Positions 36,249 to 45,996 are shown, numbered from the stretch's first letter. The stretch: DNA of 64,000 nt from Aliidiomarina haloalkalitolerans (GCF_003987315.1 NZ_PIPI01000010.1:1-64000); one strand, 5' to 3'. Notes: generated by a model from the letters alone, not told the origin. Translations and numbers: made by a program.

Positions 36249-37769
36249 TTAGAAAAAGCCCATTGGATTGGTGTCGTAACTCACCAACATATTCTTCGTT
36301 TGCTGATAATGCGACAACATCATCTTGTGGTTTTCACGGCCAACACCGGACTTCTTGTAACCACCAAACGCTGCATGCGCTGGGTAGTGGTGATAGCAGT
36401 TGGTCCACACCCGACCGGCTTGAATACCGCGGCCCATGCGATAAGCGCGATTCATATCACGCGTCCATAAACCCGCACCTAAACCAAACTCAGAATCGTT
36501 GGCAATCTCTAGTGCGTCCGCTTCGTCCTTGAACGTGGTCACCGAAATCACCGGCCCAAAAATTTCTTCTTGGAACACGCGCATGCTGTTGTTGCCTTTA
36601 ATCAAGGTTGGCTGAATGTAGTAGCCATTGGCAAGGTCATTGTCGAGTTGCTCTTTGTCACCGCCCATGAGGATTTCTGCACCCTCACCGCGACCAATGT
36701 CAAAGTAGCTCATGATTTTATCAAACTGCTGCTGCGAAGCCTGAGCACCGACCATTACATCCGTGTCGAGCGGATTACCGCGTTTGATTTTCTTGGTACG
36801 TTCAATAACTAACTCAATAAACTTGTCGTAGATACTTTCGTGCACTAACAAGCGCGACGGGCAGGTACAGACCTCGCCTTGGTTAAAGAACGCCAAGACC
36901 ACGCCTTCAATACACTTCTCTAAATAGCTATCTTCGTAATTAAACACGTCTTCGAAGTAAATATTCGGCGACTTACCACCAAGCTCGACAGTAGACGGAA
37001 TAATGTTTTCCGCTGCACACTTAAGAATATGAGAGCCGGTTGGCGTTGAACCTGTGAAGGCAATCTTCGCGATTCGCTTACTCGTCGCCAACGCTTCACC
37101 GGCTTCTTTACCAAAGCCATTAACGATGTTCAGTACACCGTCCGGGAGCAAGTCACCGACCAGTTCAATAAACTTCAGAATTGACCACGGAGTTTGTTCT
37201 GCAGGCTTCAATACGACGCAGTTGCCCGTTGCCAGTGCCGGCGCAAGTTTCCATGCGGCCATCAATAATGGGAAGTTCCACGGAATAATCTGGCCAACAA
37301 CGCCAAGCGGTTCATGATAATGATAGGCGACGGTGTTTTGGTCAATTTCGCCAATCGAACCTTCTTGGGCACGAATAGTACCGGCAAAATAACGAAAGTG
37401 ATCGACAGCTAAAGGAACGTCCGCGTTTAACGTTTCGCGAACCGCTTTGCCGTTATCCCAAGTTTCCGCTACCGCGATCGATTCGAGATTAGCTTCCAAG
37501 CAGTCAGCGATTTTCAGCAGGATATTGGAGCGCTCGGTAACGGATGTTTTACCCCATGCTTCTTTTGCTGCATGAGCCGCGTCCAAAGCTAGATCGACAT
37601 CTTCCGCAGTAGAGCGTGCAATCTTACAGAATGCCTTGCCGGTGACCGGCGATACATTATCGAAATATTGGCCTTTGACCGGTGCAACCCATTTGCCACC
37701 GATATAATTTTCATACTGATCTTTGACGGTTACTTTTGAATCCGGATGACCGGGATTAGCGTAAATCAT
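36249..37769 (-). CDS. exaC: NAD-dependent aldehyde dehydrogenase (ExaC/AldB type)
   Basis: The 506-aa enzyme has the ALDH motifs [20 protein letters not shown], the cofactor loop [12 protein letters not shown], the glutamate motif [10 protein letters not shown], and the catalytic cysteine in [16 protein letters not shown]. The C-terminus [10 protein letters not shown] and the length match the ExaC/AldB acetaldehyde dehydrogenase group. It would oxidise acetaldehyde to acetate, feeding acs. The ATG at 37769 ([12 protein letters not shown]) follows AGGTGG; the frame to 37841 is open but unsupported. It is divergent from selO. Confidence 0.88.
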   Translation of the reverse strand: MIYANPGHPDSKVTVKDQYENYIGGKWVAPVKGQYFDNVSPVTGKAFCKIARSTAEDVDLALDAAHAAKEAWGKTSVTERSNILLKIADCLEANLESIAVAETWDNGKAVRETLNADVPLAVDHFRYFAGTIRAQEGSIGEIDQNTVAYHYHEPLGVVGQIIPWNFPLLMAAWKLAPALATGNCVVLKPAEQTPWSILKFIELVGDLLPDGVLNIVNGFGKEAGEALATSKRIAKIAFTGSTPTGSHILKCAAENIIPSTVELGGKSPNIYFEDVFNYEDSYLEKCIEGVVLAFFNQGEVCTCPSRLLVHESIYDKFIELVIERTKKIKRGNPLDTDVMVGAQASQQQFDKIMSYFDIGRGEGAEILMGGDKEQLDNDLANGYYIQPTLIKGNNSMRVFQEEIFGPVISVTTFKDEADALEIANDSEFGLGAGLWTRDMNRAYRMGRGIQAGRVWTNCYHHYPAHAAFGGYKKSGVGRENHKMMLSHYQQTKNMLVSYDTNPMGFF

Positions 37770-37890
37770 TGCATCCACCTCTGTGATTTCATTGTATGAT
37801 AATCTAGTACCTGTCCATGCTATGCTGCGAGTGACAATCACGGCTATTCCTCATCAGCATGAAAAAATTCATACTTTAGTTGGAGATTTC

Positions 37891-39453
37891 ATGACCGCAT
37901 TCACCGTGCAACATTCTCTTTTCGACTTAGGCTCGTTCTTTACTCAACCGGCCTCACCGAAAGCAGTACAAGCACCCCAGTGGATTGCGTTCAATCAGAC
38001 GCTCGCTGAACAATTACAATTGCCTGCTGAATTGCACGCGACTCAAACTGGGCTCAGTGTTTGGTCGGGTAATCACGTGCCAGAATGGGCAAAACCGCGC
38101 GCACATGCCTATGCGGGGCATCAGTTTGGTAATCTCGTGCCACAACTTGGTGATGGCCGTGCGCTGCTCCTCGCTGAAATCATTGATAAACATGGTAAGC
38201 ATTGGGATGTTCAGCTGAAAGGGGCTGGGCCTACTCCGTTTTCGCGGGGCGGTGATGGTCGCTCAGCAATTGGTCCGGTGTTACGTGAATATCTGCTTAG
38301 TGAAAGCATGTTTGTCCTGGGAGTGCCGACCACCCGGGCGCTGGCTGCCGTCGCCAGTGGCGAATTGGTTTTTCGTGACCAAGGTGGCGTTCCGGGCGCA
38401 GTATTTACCCGCGTTGCGAGCAGTCATTTGCGCATTGGTAGCTTTCAGTTTGCCTCGTTGCACGGTGGTGCTGAGAAAGTTAAACAGCTCGCTGACTATG
38501 CCATTGCCCGCCACTATCCGGAACTTCAAGACCGCACAGGAATCGAGCGCTACCTCGCCTTTTTACATGCGGTCGCCATGAAGCAAGCCGAGTTGATCAG
38601 TCAGTGGCTGCGCGTCGGCTTTATTCACGGGGTAATGAACACCGACAACACGTCAATTTGCGGCGAAACCATCGATTACGGCCCTGCGGCGTTTCTCGAC
38701 AGCTATCATCCGCAAAAAGTCTTTAGCTCGATTGACCGCCGGGGACGTTATGCCTTTAGCAGTCAACCTGCGATCGCCCAATGGAACCTCGCGCGCTTGG
38801 CGGAGTGCCTTTTGCCGTTGCTCACCGTTGCGCCAGAAAGTAATGACGAAGCCAGCGCAAAGGCAGCGCGTGAAAACGCCATTGCCGTTGCGACCCGTGT
38901 CTTAGATGAGTATTCGGCGCGTGCACAAGCACTATGGCTTAGTACGATGGCAAGCAAGATGGGTATTGAACACGCACAGGCTGAAGACGACACATTGATT
39001 CAAGATTTTCTCGTTGTATTGCAAACCCATGACGTCGACTACACTCAGGCATTCTGGCAACTTGCCAATGAACTTATCGAAAACTCTGGAGAATCTGCAT
39101 CGGGGGAGTCTGTACTCGTCGAACCAACTGCGCCAGCCGCCAGCCTCTTTGCCAAGCCGGATGATTACCTCGCTTGGCGCCAGCGCTGGTTGCAGCGACT
39201 CAGCGATAATCAGCGTTCAGTGCACGACACCGTCAATGCCATGCGCAGCGTAAATCCCGCACTCATTCCGCGCAATCATCGCATTGCCGAAGCGATTACC
39301 GAAGTTGAGGAAAGCGGCAGTCTAAAGCGTTTCTACACCCTGCTTAATGCGTGGAAAACACCCTATCACATGCCAACCAGCGAGCTAGAACTTGAACTCT
39401 ATCAGGCTCCGTCCAAAGCCGAGGAAGTACAACGAACCTTTTGTGGGACTTAA
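37891..39453 (+). CDS. selO: Protein adenylyltransferase SelO (YdiU family)
   Basis: This 520-aa pseudokinase-fold enzyme transfers AMP from ATP to protein Ser/Thr/Tyr and is linked to oxidative stress. It has AYAGHQFGNLVPQLGDGRA, the RGGDGRSAIGPVLREYL motif, GVPTTRALAAV and HGVMNTDNTSICGETIDYG with the metal ligands. The C-terminal end carries Cys (RTFCGT) where some homologues have selenocysteine. The open frame begins at 37783, but ATG 37891 with GGAG 9 nt before it gives the conserved start. Confidence 0.93.
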   Translation: MTAFTVQHSLFDLGSFFTQPASPKAVQAPQWIAFNQTLAEQLQLPAELHATQTGLSVWSGNHVPEWAKPRAHAYAGHQFGNLVPQLGDGRALLLAEIIDKHGKHWDVQLKGAGPTPFSRGGDGRSAIGPVLREYLLSESMFVLGVPTTRALAAVASGELVFRDQGGVPGAVFTRVASSHLRIGSFQFASLHGGAEKVKQLADYAIARHYPELQDRTGIERYLAFLHAVAMKQAELISQWLRVGFIHGVMNTDNTSICGETIDYGPAAFLDSYHPQKVFSSIDRRGRYAFSSQPAIAQWNLARLAECLLPLLTVAPESNDEASAKAARENAIAVATRVLDEYSARAQALWLSTMASKMGIEHAQAEDDTLIQDFLVVLQTHDVDYTQAFWQLANELIENSGESASGESVLVEPTAPAASLFAKPDDYLAWRQRWLQRLSDNQRSVHDTVNAMRSVNPALIPRNHRIAEAITEVEESGSLKRFYTLLNAWKTPYHMPTSELELELYQAPSKAEEVQRTFCGT

Positions 39454-39464
39454 AGGTCTAGCTC

Positions 39465-40118
39465 TTAAGTTTCTGCTTCAGGCGGTGAAAGCTGCAGGCG
39501 CTCGGCTAACAGTACCGCTTGGGTGCGGCTGTATACGTCGAGCTTACGGAAAATTGCCGTCATGTGGGCCTTCACGGTCGCTTCGGTAATGCCAAGTTGA
39601 TAGGCGATCTGCTTATTCAGTAAGCCTTCGTGCACGTAATACAGCACCCGATACTGTTGTGGGGTTAAATCGGCCACTTTCTCGGCGAGCTCTTTGTCCT
39701 CTTGGCTGACATCAACGATTTGTTCAGCCATGCCCTCCGGCAACCATTCATCGCCATCGAGAATTGCAGCAATTGCATTCGCAATGTCGGCCGACGAAAG
39801 TGATTTTGGAATAAAACCGAGCGCACCGAAGCCCATGCAGCGTGAAATTACCTGCAAGTCTTCCGACCCAGAAATCACTGCTACCGGTAACAATGGATAG
39901 TCGTTGCGAATGCGGATTAAGCCATAAAGGTCGCCAGCGCCGGGCATATGTAAGTCGAGCAACAACAAGTCAATGTCGTCGTCTTGGCTTAAAGCGTCAA
40001 GAGTCGAGTCGAGGGTATCGGCCTCGCGAATATCGAGGTCGGCAAAATGACTCGCGAGGGCCCCCTGCAGGGCCTCGCGAAATAACGGATGATCATCAGC
40101 AATTAGTAATCGGGTCAT
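39465..40118 (-). CDS. LuxR-family response regulator downstream of acs
   Basis: The 217-aa protein has a receiver domain (D55 in LLDLHMPGAGD, K in FIPKSLS) and a LuxR helix-turn-helix (LTPQQYRVLYYVHEGLLNKQ, EATVKAHMTAIFRKL). It follows acs by 40 bp on the same strand and could be in its operon. Regulators of this ErdR/CrbR type activate acs in pseudomonads and vibrios. It has no adjacent kinase; the CrbS-like and NahK-like kinases in this window are candidates. A choice between this gene and the one at 32.2 kb as true CrbR cannot be made from sequence alone. Confidence 0.85.
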   Translation of the reverse strand: MTRLLIADDHPLFREALQGALASHFADLDIREADTLDSTLDALSQDDDIDLLLLDLHMPGAGDLYGLIRIRNDYPLLPVAVISGSEDLQVISRCMGFGALGFIPKSLSSADIANAIAAILDGDEWLPEGMAEQIVDVSQEDKELAEKVADLTPQQYRVLYYVHEGLLNKQIAYQLGITEATVKAHMTAIFRKLDVYSRTQAVLLAERLQLSPPEAET

Positions 40119-40158
40119 AGCACTTTTTGTGGAAGCGCTACGTGGTCGCTTCCTATCC

Positions 40159-42102
40159 TTAGCGGTTTAATCGATTCTCAATTAACGAATCTACCACACT
40201 CGGATCGGCGAGCGTAGAGGTATCACCCAAATTACTGTACTCATTGCTGGCAATTTTGCGCAGGATACGACGCATAATCTTACCAGAGCGAGTTTTTGGT
40301 AGGCCTGGAGCCCACTGAATATGGTCTGGTGTCGCAATCGGGCTAAGCTCTTTACGAACCCACTGCACTAATGTTTTGCGCAGCTCGTCATTCGCTTCAA
40401 CGCCATCGACCACAGTCACATAAACATAAATACCTTGGCCTTTCAGGTCATGCGGGTAACCGACTACGGCAGCTTCCGCAACTGCTTCATGAGCAACCAA
40501 TGCGCTTTCAATTTCCGCTGTACCAAGGCGATGCCCTGACACGTTCAGCACATCGTCGACACGACCAGTAATCCAGAAATGACCATCTTCATCAACACGT
40601 GCACCGTCACCGGTGAAATACACGTTCTTGTAGGTGCTGAAGTAGGTCTGCTCAAAGCGCTCATGGTCGTTCCATAACGTGCGTGCCTGACCTGGCCATG
40701 AGTCTTCGATAATCAAGTTGCCTTCCGTCGCGCCAGTAAGCTTTTTGCCCTCGTTATCGACTAACGCCGGCTTCACACCGAAGAACGGTAACATTGCCGA
40801 ACCTGGCTTCATATCGGTTGCCGCCGGGAACGGTGCAATCAGAATACCGCCCGTCTCAGTTTGCCACCAAGTATCAACAATCGGGCATTTGCTGTTACCG
40901 ATAATCTTGTAATACCACTCCCACGCTTCTGGGTTAATTGGCTCACCCACCGAGCCCATAATCCGCAGCGAGTCGCGTTTACTACCTTTCGCTGCAGCAT
41001 CACCTTTGGCCATCAAGGCACGAATCGCAGTCGGTGCGGTATACAGGATATTCACTTGATGCTTATCGACCACCTTACCAATGCGCGACACGTCCGGATA
41101 AGTTGGCACACCTTCAAACATAAGCGTGGTGGTGCCGTTTGCGAGCGGGCCGTAAACAATATAGCTGTGACCGGTAATCCAACCCACATCGGCCGCACAC
41201 CAGTAAACGTCGTCTTCTTTAATATCGAAGACATATTCGTGCGTCATCGACGCATACACCATGTAACCACCGGTGGTATGCACGACGCCTTTTGGCTTGC
41301 CGGTTGACCCCGAGGTGTAAAGAATAAATAGTGGATCTTCGGCTTGCATCACTTCCGGTGGACAGTCGGCGTCACAATCGCCAATCAATTCGTGCCACCA
41401 AACATCACGACCAGCGTGCATGTCAAAATCAACGTCGGTGTGCTTCAGAACAACCACGTGCTCAATGGTTGGGCAGGCGTCGCCGCTTAAGGCTTCGTCG
41501 ACGTTTGGCTTTAAAGCAACGCCTTTACCGCCACGACGGCCTTCGTTTGAGGTGATAATCACTTTCGCACCACAGTCATTCACTCGGTCTGCAATCGCGT
41601 GCGGCGAGAAGCCAGCAAAAATCACCGAATGCACCGCACCTAAGCGGGCGCAAGCAAGCATGGCATAGGCCGCTTCGGGTACCATCGGCATATAAATAGC
41701 GACGCGGTCGCCTTTCTTCACACCGAGTTTCTTCAGACCGTTAGCAAAACGCGCCACTTCTTCATGGAGTTCACGGAAAGTAATGTGCTTTTGCACATCG
41801 ACTTCGTCACCTTCCCAAATGATTGCGGTCTTGTCGCCGCGCTCACTCAAGTGACGATCAACACAGTTATAGCAAGCGTTTAGGGTGCCGTCGGCATACC
41901 ACTGAATGTCTAGCTCGCCCGGCGCAAAGTTAGTTTTCTTAACTTGGCTATAAGGGCTGAACCAGCTAATGCGCTTACCTTCTTCTGCCCAAAACGCTTC
42001 TGGGTCAGCAATGGACTGCTGATACTTCTCCGCATAAGTTTGCGGATTCAGCCGTGCAGATGCTTTCACTGCTTCAGGCATTGGATAACTCAGTGCTGAC
42101 AT
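40159..42102 (-). CDS. acs: Acetyl-CoA synthetase Acs
   Basis: The 647-aa AMP-forming ligase converts acetate, ATP and CoA to acetyl-CoA. It has the P-loop-like [19 protein letters not shown], the conserved [10 protein letters not shown] and [11 protein letters not shown]. The C-terminal lysine, in [15 protein letters not shown], is the residue acetylated by Pat-type enzymes in other bacteria. AGGAGG lies 8 nt before the ATG. Upstream, a palindrome like that of the symporter operon probably carries its regulation. Confidence 0.97.
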   Translation of the reverse strand: MSALSYPMPEAVKASARLNPQTYAEKYQQSIADPEAFWAEEGKRISWFSPYSQVKKTNFAPGELDIQWYADGTLNACYNCVDRHLSERGDKTAIIWEGDEVDVQKHITFRELHEEVARFANGLKKLGVKKGDRVAIYMPMVPEAAYAMLACARLGAVHSVIFAGFSPHAIADRVNDCGAKVIITSNEGRRGGKGVALKPNVDEALSGDACPTIEHVVVLKHTDVDFDMHAGRDVWWHELIGDCDADCPPEVMQAEDPLFILYTSGSTGKPKGVVHTTGGYMVYASMTHEYVFDIKEDDVYWCAADVGWITGHSYIVYGPLANGTTTLMFEGVPTYPDVSRIGKVVDKHQVNILYTAPTAIRALMAKGDAAAKGSKRDSLRIMGSVGEPINPEAWEWYYKIIGNSKCPIVDTWWQTETGGILIAPFPAATDMKPGSAMLPFFGVKPALVDNEGKKLTGATEGNLIIEDSWPGQARTLWNDHERFEQTYFSTYKNVYFTGDGARVDEDGHFWITGRVDDVLNVSGHRLGTAEIESALVAHEAVAEAAVVGYPHDLKGQGIYVYVTVVDGVEANDELRKTLVQWVRKELSPIATPDHIQWAPGLPKTRSGKIMRRILRKIASNEYSNLGDTSTLADPSVVDSLIENRLNR

Positions 42103-42160
42103 ATTTCATTCCTCCTAAATTTTATAGCCCCATTTGTACTGATTTCGCTGGCTGAAACCT

Positions 42161-42178
42161 ATTAGACCATAGTCTAGA
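42161..42178. promoter_or_regulatory. Palindrome ATTAGAC-CATA-GTCTAGA between acs and dcaP
   Basis: Arms of 7 bp (outer two positions imperfect) with a 4-bp spacer match the element at 26956-26973 as ATTRGAC-N2-TA-GTCTAR. It lies about 60 bp before acs and about 110 bp before the divergent porin gene, so it could serve both. A weak -10-like TACAAA on the minus strand (42138-42133) would put it about -43 from an acs start. Confidence 0.6.
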
Positions 42179-42288
42179 TTGACCCAATGCGCATCTTCCC
42201 GAATGCTTAAAAGCACGCACAAACAGCAGTAGCTGTGCACTCAAGGCCAGTTCAGAGCCGTTAATGAATACATGATGAGGAAGCTGAC

Positions 42289-43449
42289 ATGCAAGGTTTT
42301 AACAAAGCGCTGACCGCAACCGCAGTCGCCGCAGCAATCAGCGCTGGTAGCTTAGTCACGATTGCGAACGCAAGTGCTGAAACTGAATTTAGTTACGGTG
42401 GTTACATCAAGCTCGACGCCATGATCACCCGCACAGACAGTGGCTCTTTGCCATCTGGCAGTATCGGTCGGGACTTCTACATTCCAGGCTTAACCCCCAT
42501 TGGTGGCGACAGTAATACTTACACAGACTTCCATGCTCGGGATACTCGTTTCTACTTCCGTGCCAACCAAACGTTGGAGAACGGTGAGACCATTTCAGGC
42601 TATGTTGAGTTCGATTTTCTCGGCACCCCAGGTGGCGACAAACGCGTAACCAACTCCTATTCACCACGGGTTCGTCACGCCTATATTCAGTATAAAAATT
42701 GGCTTGCAGGTCAGTTCTGGAGTAACTTCCAAGACACCGCAATCATCCCTGAAGCCGTTGATTTTGTTGGTGCGCCAGACGGGATTGTCTTTAACCGTCA
42801 ACCACAAATTCGGTACAGCAATAATGGCTTCTCCGTGTCCGTTGAAGCACCAGAAACCACAGTAACACCGAACCTCGGTGGTACTGCTCGGGTAACGACC
42901 GGTGACACAGCAATGCCAGATTTGACCGCTCGCTACCAAAACAAAGTCGACAATATTCATTACAGTGTCGCCGGTATTTACCGTCGCCTTGAATACCGTC
43001 AGGACGGTGTCGACAGCACCGAAACCGGCTGGGGCGTGAACTTAACCACCAAAATTGACATCGGCCCACATGATATTCGTGCAGGCTTTGTCCATGGCGA
43101 AGGTATCGGTCGCTATGTTGGTATTAACTCGGTGAACGACGCTGTTGTCAATGAGGCTCTCAACTTGGACGCGCTCGGTTACACCGGGGTGACGCTGGCG
43201 TACCGTCATGTTTGGAGCGAACAGTACCGCACGAACCTGATTTTTGCGCGCGGCCGCTTTGAAGATAAACGCGAACTAACTGGCTTGAATGCCAATGACC
43301 ACACGCAACGCATTGCTGCCAACCTCATGTATCAAGCCAATGAGCGCATGGTTGTCGGTTTCGAAGTTAGCCGTGCAACCCGTGAATTACTTTCGGGTCA
43401 AGACGGTAACCTCGACCGCATTCAGGTGAGTGTGCAGTACGCATTCTAA
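42289..43449 (+). CDS. DcaP-like outer-membrane porin
   Basis: The 386-aa protein has a signal peptide (cleavage near ANASA-ET). A beta-barrel follows: alternating strands, FYIPGLTPIG, DFHARDTRFYFRANQTLENG, and the C-terminal aromatic residue in QVSVQYAF needed for BAM-dependent insertion. The motif order resembles DcaP-type trimeric porins, which take up dicarboxylates and other organic acids. Being divergent from acs across a shared palindrome suggests a role in acid uptake, by inference. A terminator follows. Confidence 0.82.
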   Translation: MQGFNKALTATAVAAAISAGSLVTIANASAETEFSYGGYIKLDAMITRTDSGSLPSGSIGRDFYIPGLTPIGGDSNTYTDFHARDTRFYFRANQTLENGETISGYVEFDFLGTPGGDKRVTNSYSPRVRHAYIQYKNWLAGQFWSNFQDTAIIPEAVDFVGAPDGIVFNRQPQIRYSNNGFSVSVEAPETTVTPNLGGTARVTTGDTAMPDLTARYQNKVDNIHYSVAGIYRRLEYRQDGVDSTETGWGVNLTTKIDIGPHDIRAGFVHGEGIGRYVGINSVNDAVVNEALNLDALGYTGVTLAYRHVWSEQYRTNLIFARGRFEDKRELTGLNANDHTQRIAANLMYQANERMVVGFEVSRATRELLSGQDGNLDRIQVSVQYAF

Positions 43450-43495
43450 GCGCACGCACAGCAAGATAGCTGCCCCCCCAAGGAAAATTTGTTAC

Positions 43496-43539
43496 ACTCC
43501 GACGTTCAGTTTGCAGTTAATGAACGTCGGAGTTTTTTT
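43496..43539 (+). terminator. Terminator whose 3' arm contains the smrA ribosome-binding site
   Basis: A perfect 13-bp stem, ACTCCGACGTTCA (43496-43508) with TGAACGTCGGAGT (43521-43533), has a 12-nt loop and is followed by seven Ts ending at 43539. The smrA ATG begins at 43540. GGAG (43529-43532) inside the 3' arm is the only SD sequence for smrA, at ideal distance. Readthrough RNA from the porin gene would therefore hide the SD in the hairpin. A -10-like TACACT at 43493-43498 could start RNA inside the 5' arm and free the SD. Confidence 0.8.
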
Positions 43540-44142
43540 ATGGCTGAGTCAAATTCGAACGACAAAAATGACGAGTTAGCGCTGTTTCAAGAGCTCATGC
43601 AGGACGTCAAACCGCTAACAAAACCCGACACCGTCGCCGTCGAACGCAGTGCCTTAAGTGCCGAACAACAAGCCGCCCGACGCGCCGCCGCCATGGCCGA
43701 GGCCGAAGCGGAAGAAGCCGCAGCCTTGAGCGAGCAAGTGCGTGATTGGATACTACCGAACGACCCCATTGAATGGCGCCTCGACGGCATTCAAGACGGT
43801 GTATTTCGCCAACTCAAGCGCGGCCAATACGAACCTCAAGCGACGTTAAACTTGAATAATATGCGAGTGAGCGAAGCTCGGGTTGAAATCACTCGGTTTA
43901 TCAAGGATTGTTACCGCACTGGGGTACGCACGGCTTTGGTTATTCATGGTATTGGCTTAAAAAGCCAACCCCGTCCGGGCTTATTAAAAAGCTTAGTCAA
44001 CCAATGGCTGCCAGACATTGAAAACGTTTTAGCCTTTCACACGGCACAAAAATATCACGGTGGCATGGGCGCAACCTATGTCATGATTCGGAAAAATCAA
44101 AGTGTTAAACTAGCGACCAAAGAACAAAATCGGAAACGGTAA
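43540..44142 (+). CDS. smrA: Smr-domain protein SmrA-like
   Basis: The 200-aa protein has an Ala/Glu-rich N-terminal helix region and a C-terminal Smr domain (about 100-190): TALVIHGIG, then LLKSLVNQWLPDIENVLAFH and YHGGMGATYVMI. Smr domains are nucleases acting on nucleic acid or stalled ribosome complexes. The conserved LDLHG motif is replaced by LNLNNM here, and HGKG by HGIG, so activity may be altered. Start at ATG 43540; the frame to 43489 crosses the terminator. Confidence 0.82.
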   Translation: MAESNSNDKNDELALFQELMQDVKPLTKPDTVAVERSALSAEQQAARRAAAMAEAEAEEAAALSEQVRDWILPNDPIEWRLDGIQDGVFRQLKRGQYEPQATLNLNNMRVSEARVEITRFIKDCYRTGVRTALVIHGIGLKSQPRPGLLKSLVNQWLPDIENVLAFHTAQKYHGGMGATYVMIRKNQSVKLATKEQNRKR

Positions 44143-44188
44143 AGCACACGCCCATCGGCTGCTGCAGTCAGTAAAACAGGAACACACT

Positions 44189-45553
44189 ATGCGTATTTGG
44201 CAAAAAATAACTCATTTTTCACTCATTGCTGTTTTGGCAACCTCACTCAGTGCTTGGGCCCCAAGCGCTTATGCGGATGACAGCAACACCGAGCAGCCGC
44301 AGCGAATTATTCTCGTTATCGCAGACGGCATGGGCTTTCCTTATTTGACCGCTTATCGTTACTTTAAAGACGGGCGCAATTACACCCGTGCTAGCGATAT
44401 TGACCCAACAATTTTTGACCAATACCTAGTTGGCGCGGCTAGCACCTATCCGGCCGACGACACGCTGGTAACCGACTCTGCTGCCAGTGCTACAGCACTT
44501 GCCACCGGGATTAAAACTTACAACGGTGCCATTTCAGTTGACGCCGACGGTAATCCGCTCAAAACCATGATGCAAATTAGTCGTGAAAACGGCTGGTTAA
44601 CCGGTGCCATTGCAACGACTCGCGTTACTCACGCAACGCCTGCTGCTTTCTATACGCACGTTCCGTCACGCCGCATGGAAGATGAAATTGCCGACCAATT
44701 CGCAACCTTAGACGAAAACGGTCAACCGGTATTCGACTTGTTGCTTGGTAGTGGCCGCAAGCACTTTGTGCGGACCGACGAGGACGGCAATGAAATTAAT
44801 CATTTAACTACGCTGACCAACGCTGGCGTGCGTGTCGTATCGACTTATGAAGAACTTCATGCCCAACAGCGCCTGCCGGTTCTGGGCTTGTTCTTCGACG
44901 ACGCTTTTCCGTACGTGATTGACGATGAAATGCGTTTAGAGCAACTCTCACGCCACGGCCTACGTTTGCTCGACCATGCAGAACAACCTTACGTGGTGAT
45001 GATTGAAGCTTCGATGGTTGATTGGTGTGGTCACGCCAATGACATCGCTTGCGCCATGCGCGAAATGGAAGAGCTTGACCATTTAATGCAGTTTTTAGAA
45101 ACCTATGCCAATGAAAACCCAGGCACGCAGGTGCTGCTCACGGCAGACCATTCAACTGGCGGTTTAACCCTTGGTGCCGACGGCAACTATCAATGGCGTG
45201 CAGCTGACGTTGCTCGCATTGGTCGCGGTTTGCGGACCATGGCTGAAGACATGACAAGCATGCCGTTTATCGACTGGGAAGCCTATGTGGAGCAATACTT
45301 GCCATTCCCGCTGACGGTTGATCAACAAAACGCCCTACAAGCCGTTGCGCAAGACACTGGCTCGCGCCATCGTCAACGCATTCAAGATGTCCTTATCGAC
45401 ATCGTCCGCTACCACACCAGCACCGGCTGGACCACCGGCGGTCACACTGGCGAAGATGTCCCAGTCATCGCTATCGGCCCTTGGAGCGAACACTTCCGCG
45501 GCTTCCAAGACCAAACCGATATCGCCGACATCATCATCAACTGGCTGCAATAA
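44189..45553 (+). CDS. Alkaline phosphatase (PhoA superfamily)
   Basis: The 454-aa exported protein has a signal peptide ending around AYADD. The fold signature is IILVIADGMGFPYLTAYRYF (first metal Asp), nucleophile S97 in VTDSAASATALATG, the metal ligands in EASMVDWCGHAND and LTADHSTGG, and the final histidine in TTGGHTGEDVPV. All residues for two zinc sites are seen. It hydrolyses phosphomonoesters in the periplasm. No Pho box was found. AGGAA precedes the ATG. Confidence 0.93.
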   Translation: MRIWQKITHFSLIAVLATSLSAWAPSAYADDSNTEQPQRIILVIADGMGFPYLTAYRYFKDGRNYTRASDIDPTIFDQYLVGAASTYPADDTLVTDSAASATALATGIKTYNGAISVDADGNPLKTMMQISRENGWLTGAIATTRVTHATPAAFYTHVPSRRMEDEIADQFATLDENGQPVFDLLLGSGRKHFVRTDEDGNEINHLTTLTNAGVRVVSTYEELHAQQRLPVLGLFFDDAFPYVIDDEMRLEQLSRHGLRLLDHAEQPYVVMIEASMVDWCGHANDIACAMREMEELDHLMQFLETYANENPGTQVLLTADHSTGGLTLGADGNYQWRAADVARIGRGLRTMAEDMTSMPFIDWEAYVEQYLPFPLTVDQQNALQAVAQDTGSRHRQRIQDVLIDIVRYHTSTGWTTGGHTGEDVPVIAIGPWSEHFRGFQDQTDIADIIINWLQ

Positions 45554-45580
45554 CCCCAACGCGGCTTCGAAGCTCCGTGC

Positions 45581-45660
45581 TGCGAAGCCGCTTCCGCGGC
45601 GCACCGCCGGCTCGGTCAGAGAGCTTGGTTCAGTTCTGCGAAGCCGCTTCCGCGGCGCAC
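45581..45660. repeat. 24-bp direct repeat pair downstream of alkaline phosphatase
   Basis: The 24-mer starting TGCGAAGCCGCTTCCGCGGC occurs at 45581-45604 and again at 45637-45660, identical as read. Each copy contains a small hairpin (GCCGC-TTCC-GCGGC). The second copy runs into the large palindromic element that follows. No gene is supported from 45554 to 45996. Confidence 0.85.
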
Positions 45661-45755
45661 GGCAGCCGATGTCAGAGACGCCGTGAACCCATCCATGGGG
45701 GCTTATATTCGGCATCCATGCCTCATATACTCTGTCATCGGCTGCCGCACACCGC
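45652..45755. repeat. REPIN-like palindromic element, left copy
   Basis: Arms of 26 bp (4 mismatches) at 45652-45677 and 45730-45755 surround a core that itself has two small palindromes (ATCCATGG and GGCATCCATGCC). The core of about 74 bp (45667-45740) recurs in opposite orientation at 46836-46908, so the two copies bracket the thioesterase gene. Outer-arm bases differ between copies but pair within each copy. Confidence 0.8.
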
Positions 45756-45758
45756 TAG

Positions 45759-45900
45759 CGCTGGCTTCGAGTACGAAACTCGTTACTCTGACCGAGCTGA
45801 ACGTATATCGCTTGCGCTAGCTTCGAACTAAACTCCCTACTCTGACCGCACCGGTCGTAAACCTCTAACACTGGCTTCGAATACGAGACTCGTAATCCTG
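45759..45900. repeat. Three degenerate repeats of about 33 bp
   Basis: Segments like GCTGGCTTCGAGTACGAAAC followed by TCGTTACTCTGACC occur at about 45759-45794, 45816-45848 and 45868-45900, with a spacing of about 55 bp and progressive divergence. Nothing coding is supported here. Confidence 0.6.
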
Positions 45901-45996
45901 GCCTACCGTCCAGACGATTAACCAATCTTGACTAGTAACTTGTTTCTGGCACAGCTAGAATTAAACGCGTGTTTAAATTTCTAGGTGAAAGCAAAA

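Noticed and set aside
42119-42126. TATAAAAT on the minus strand as acs -10 box
   Set aside because: It would place the start of RNA inside the AGGAGG ribosome-binding site, leaving too short a leader.
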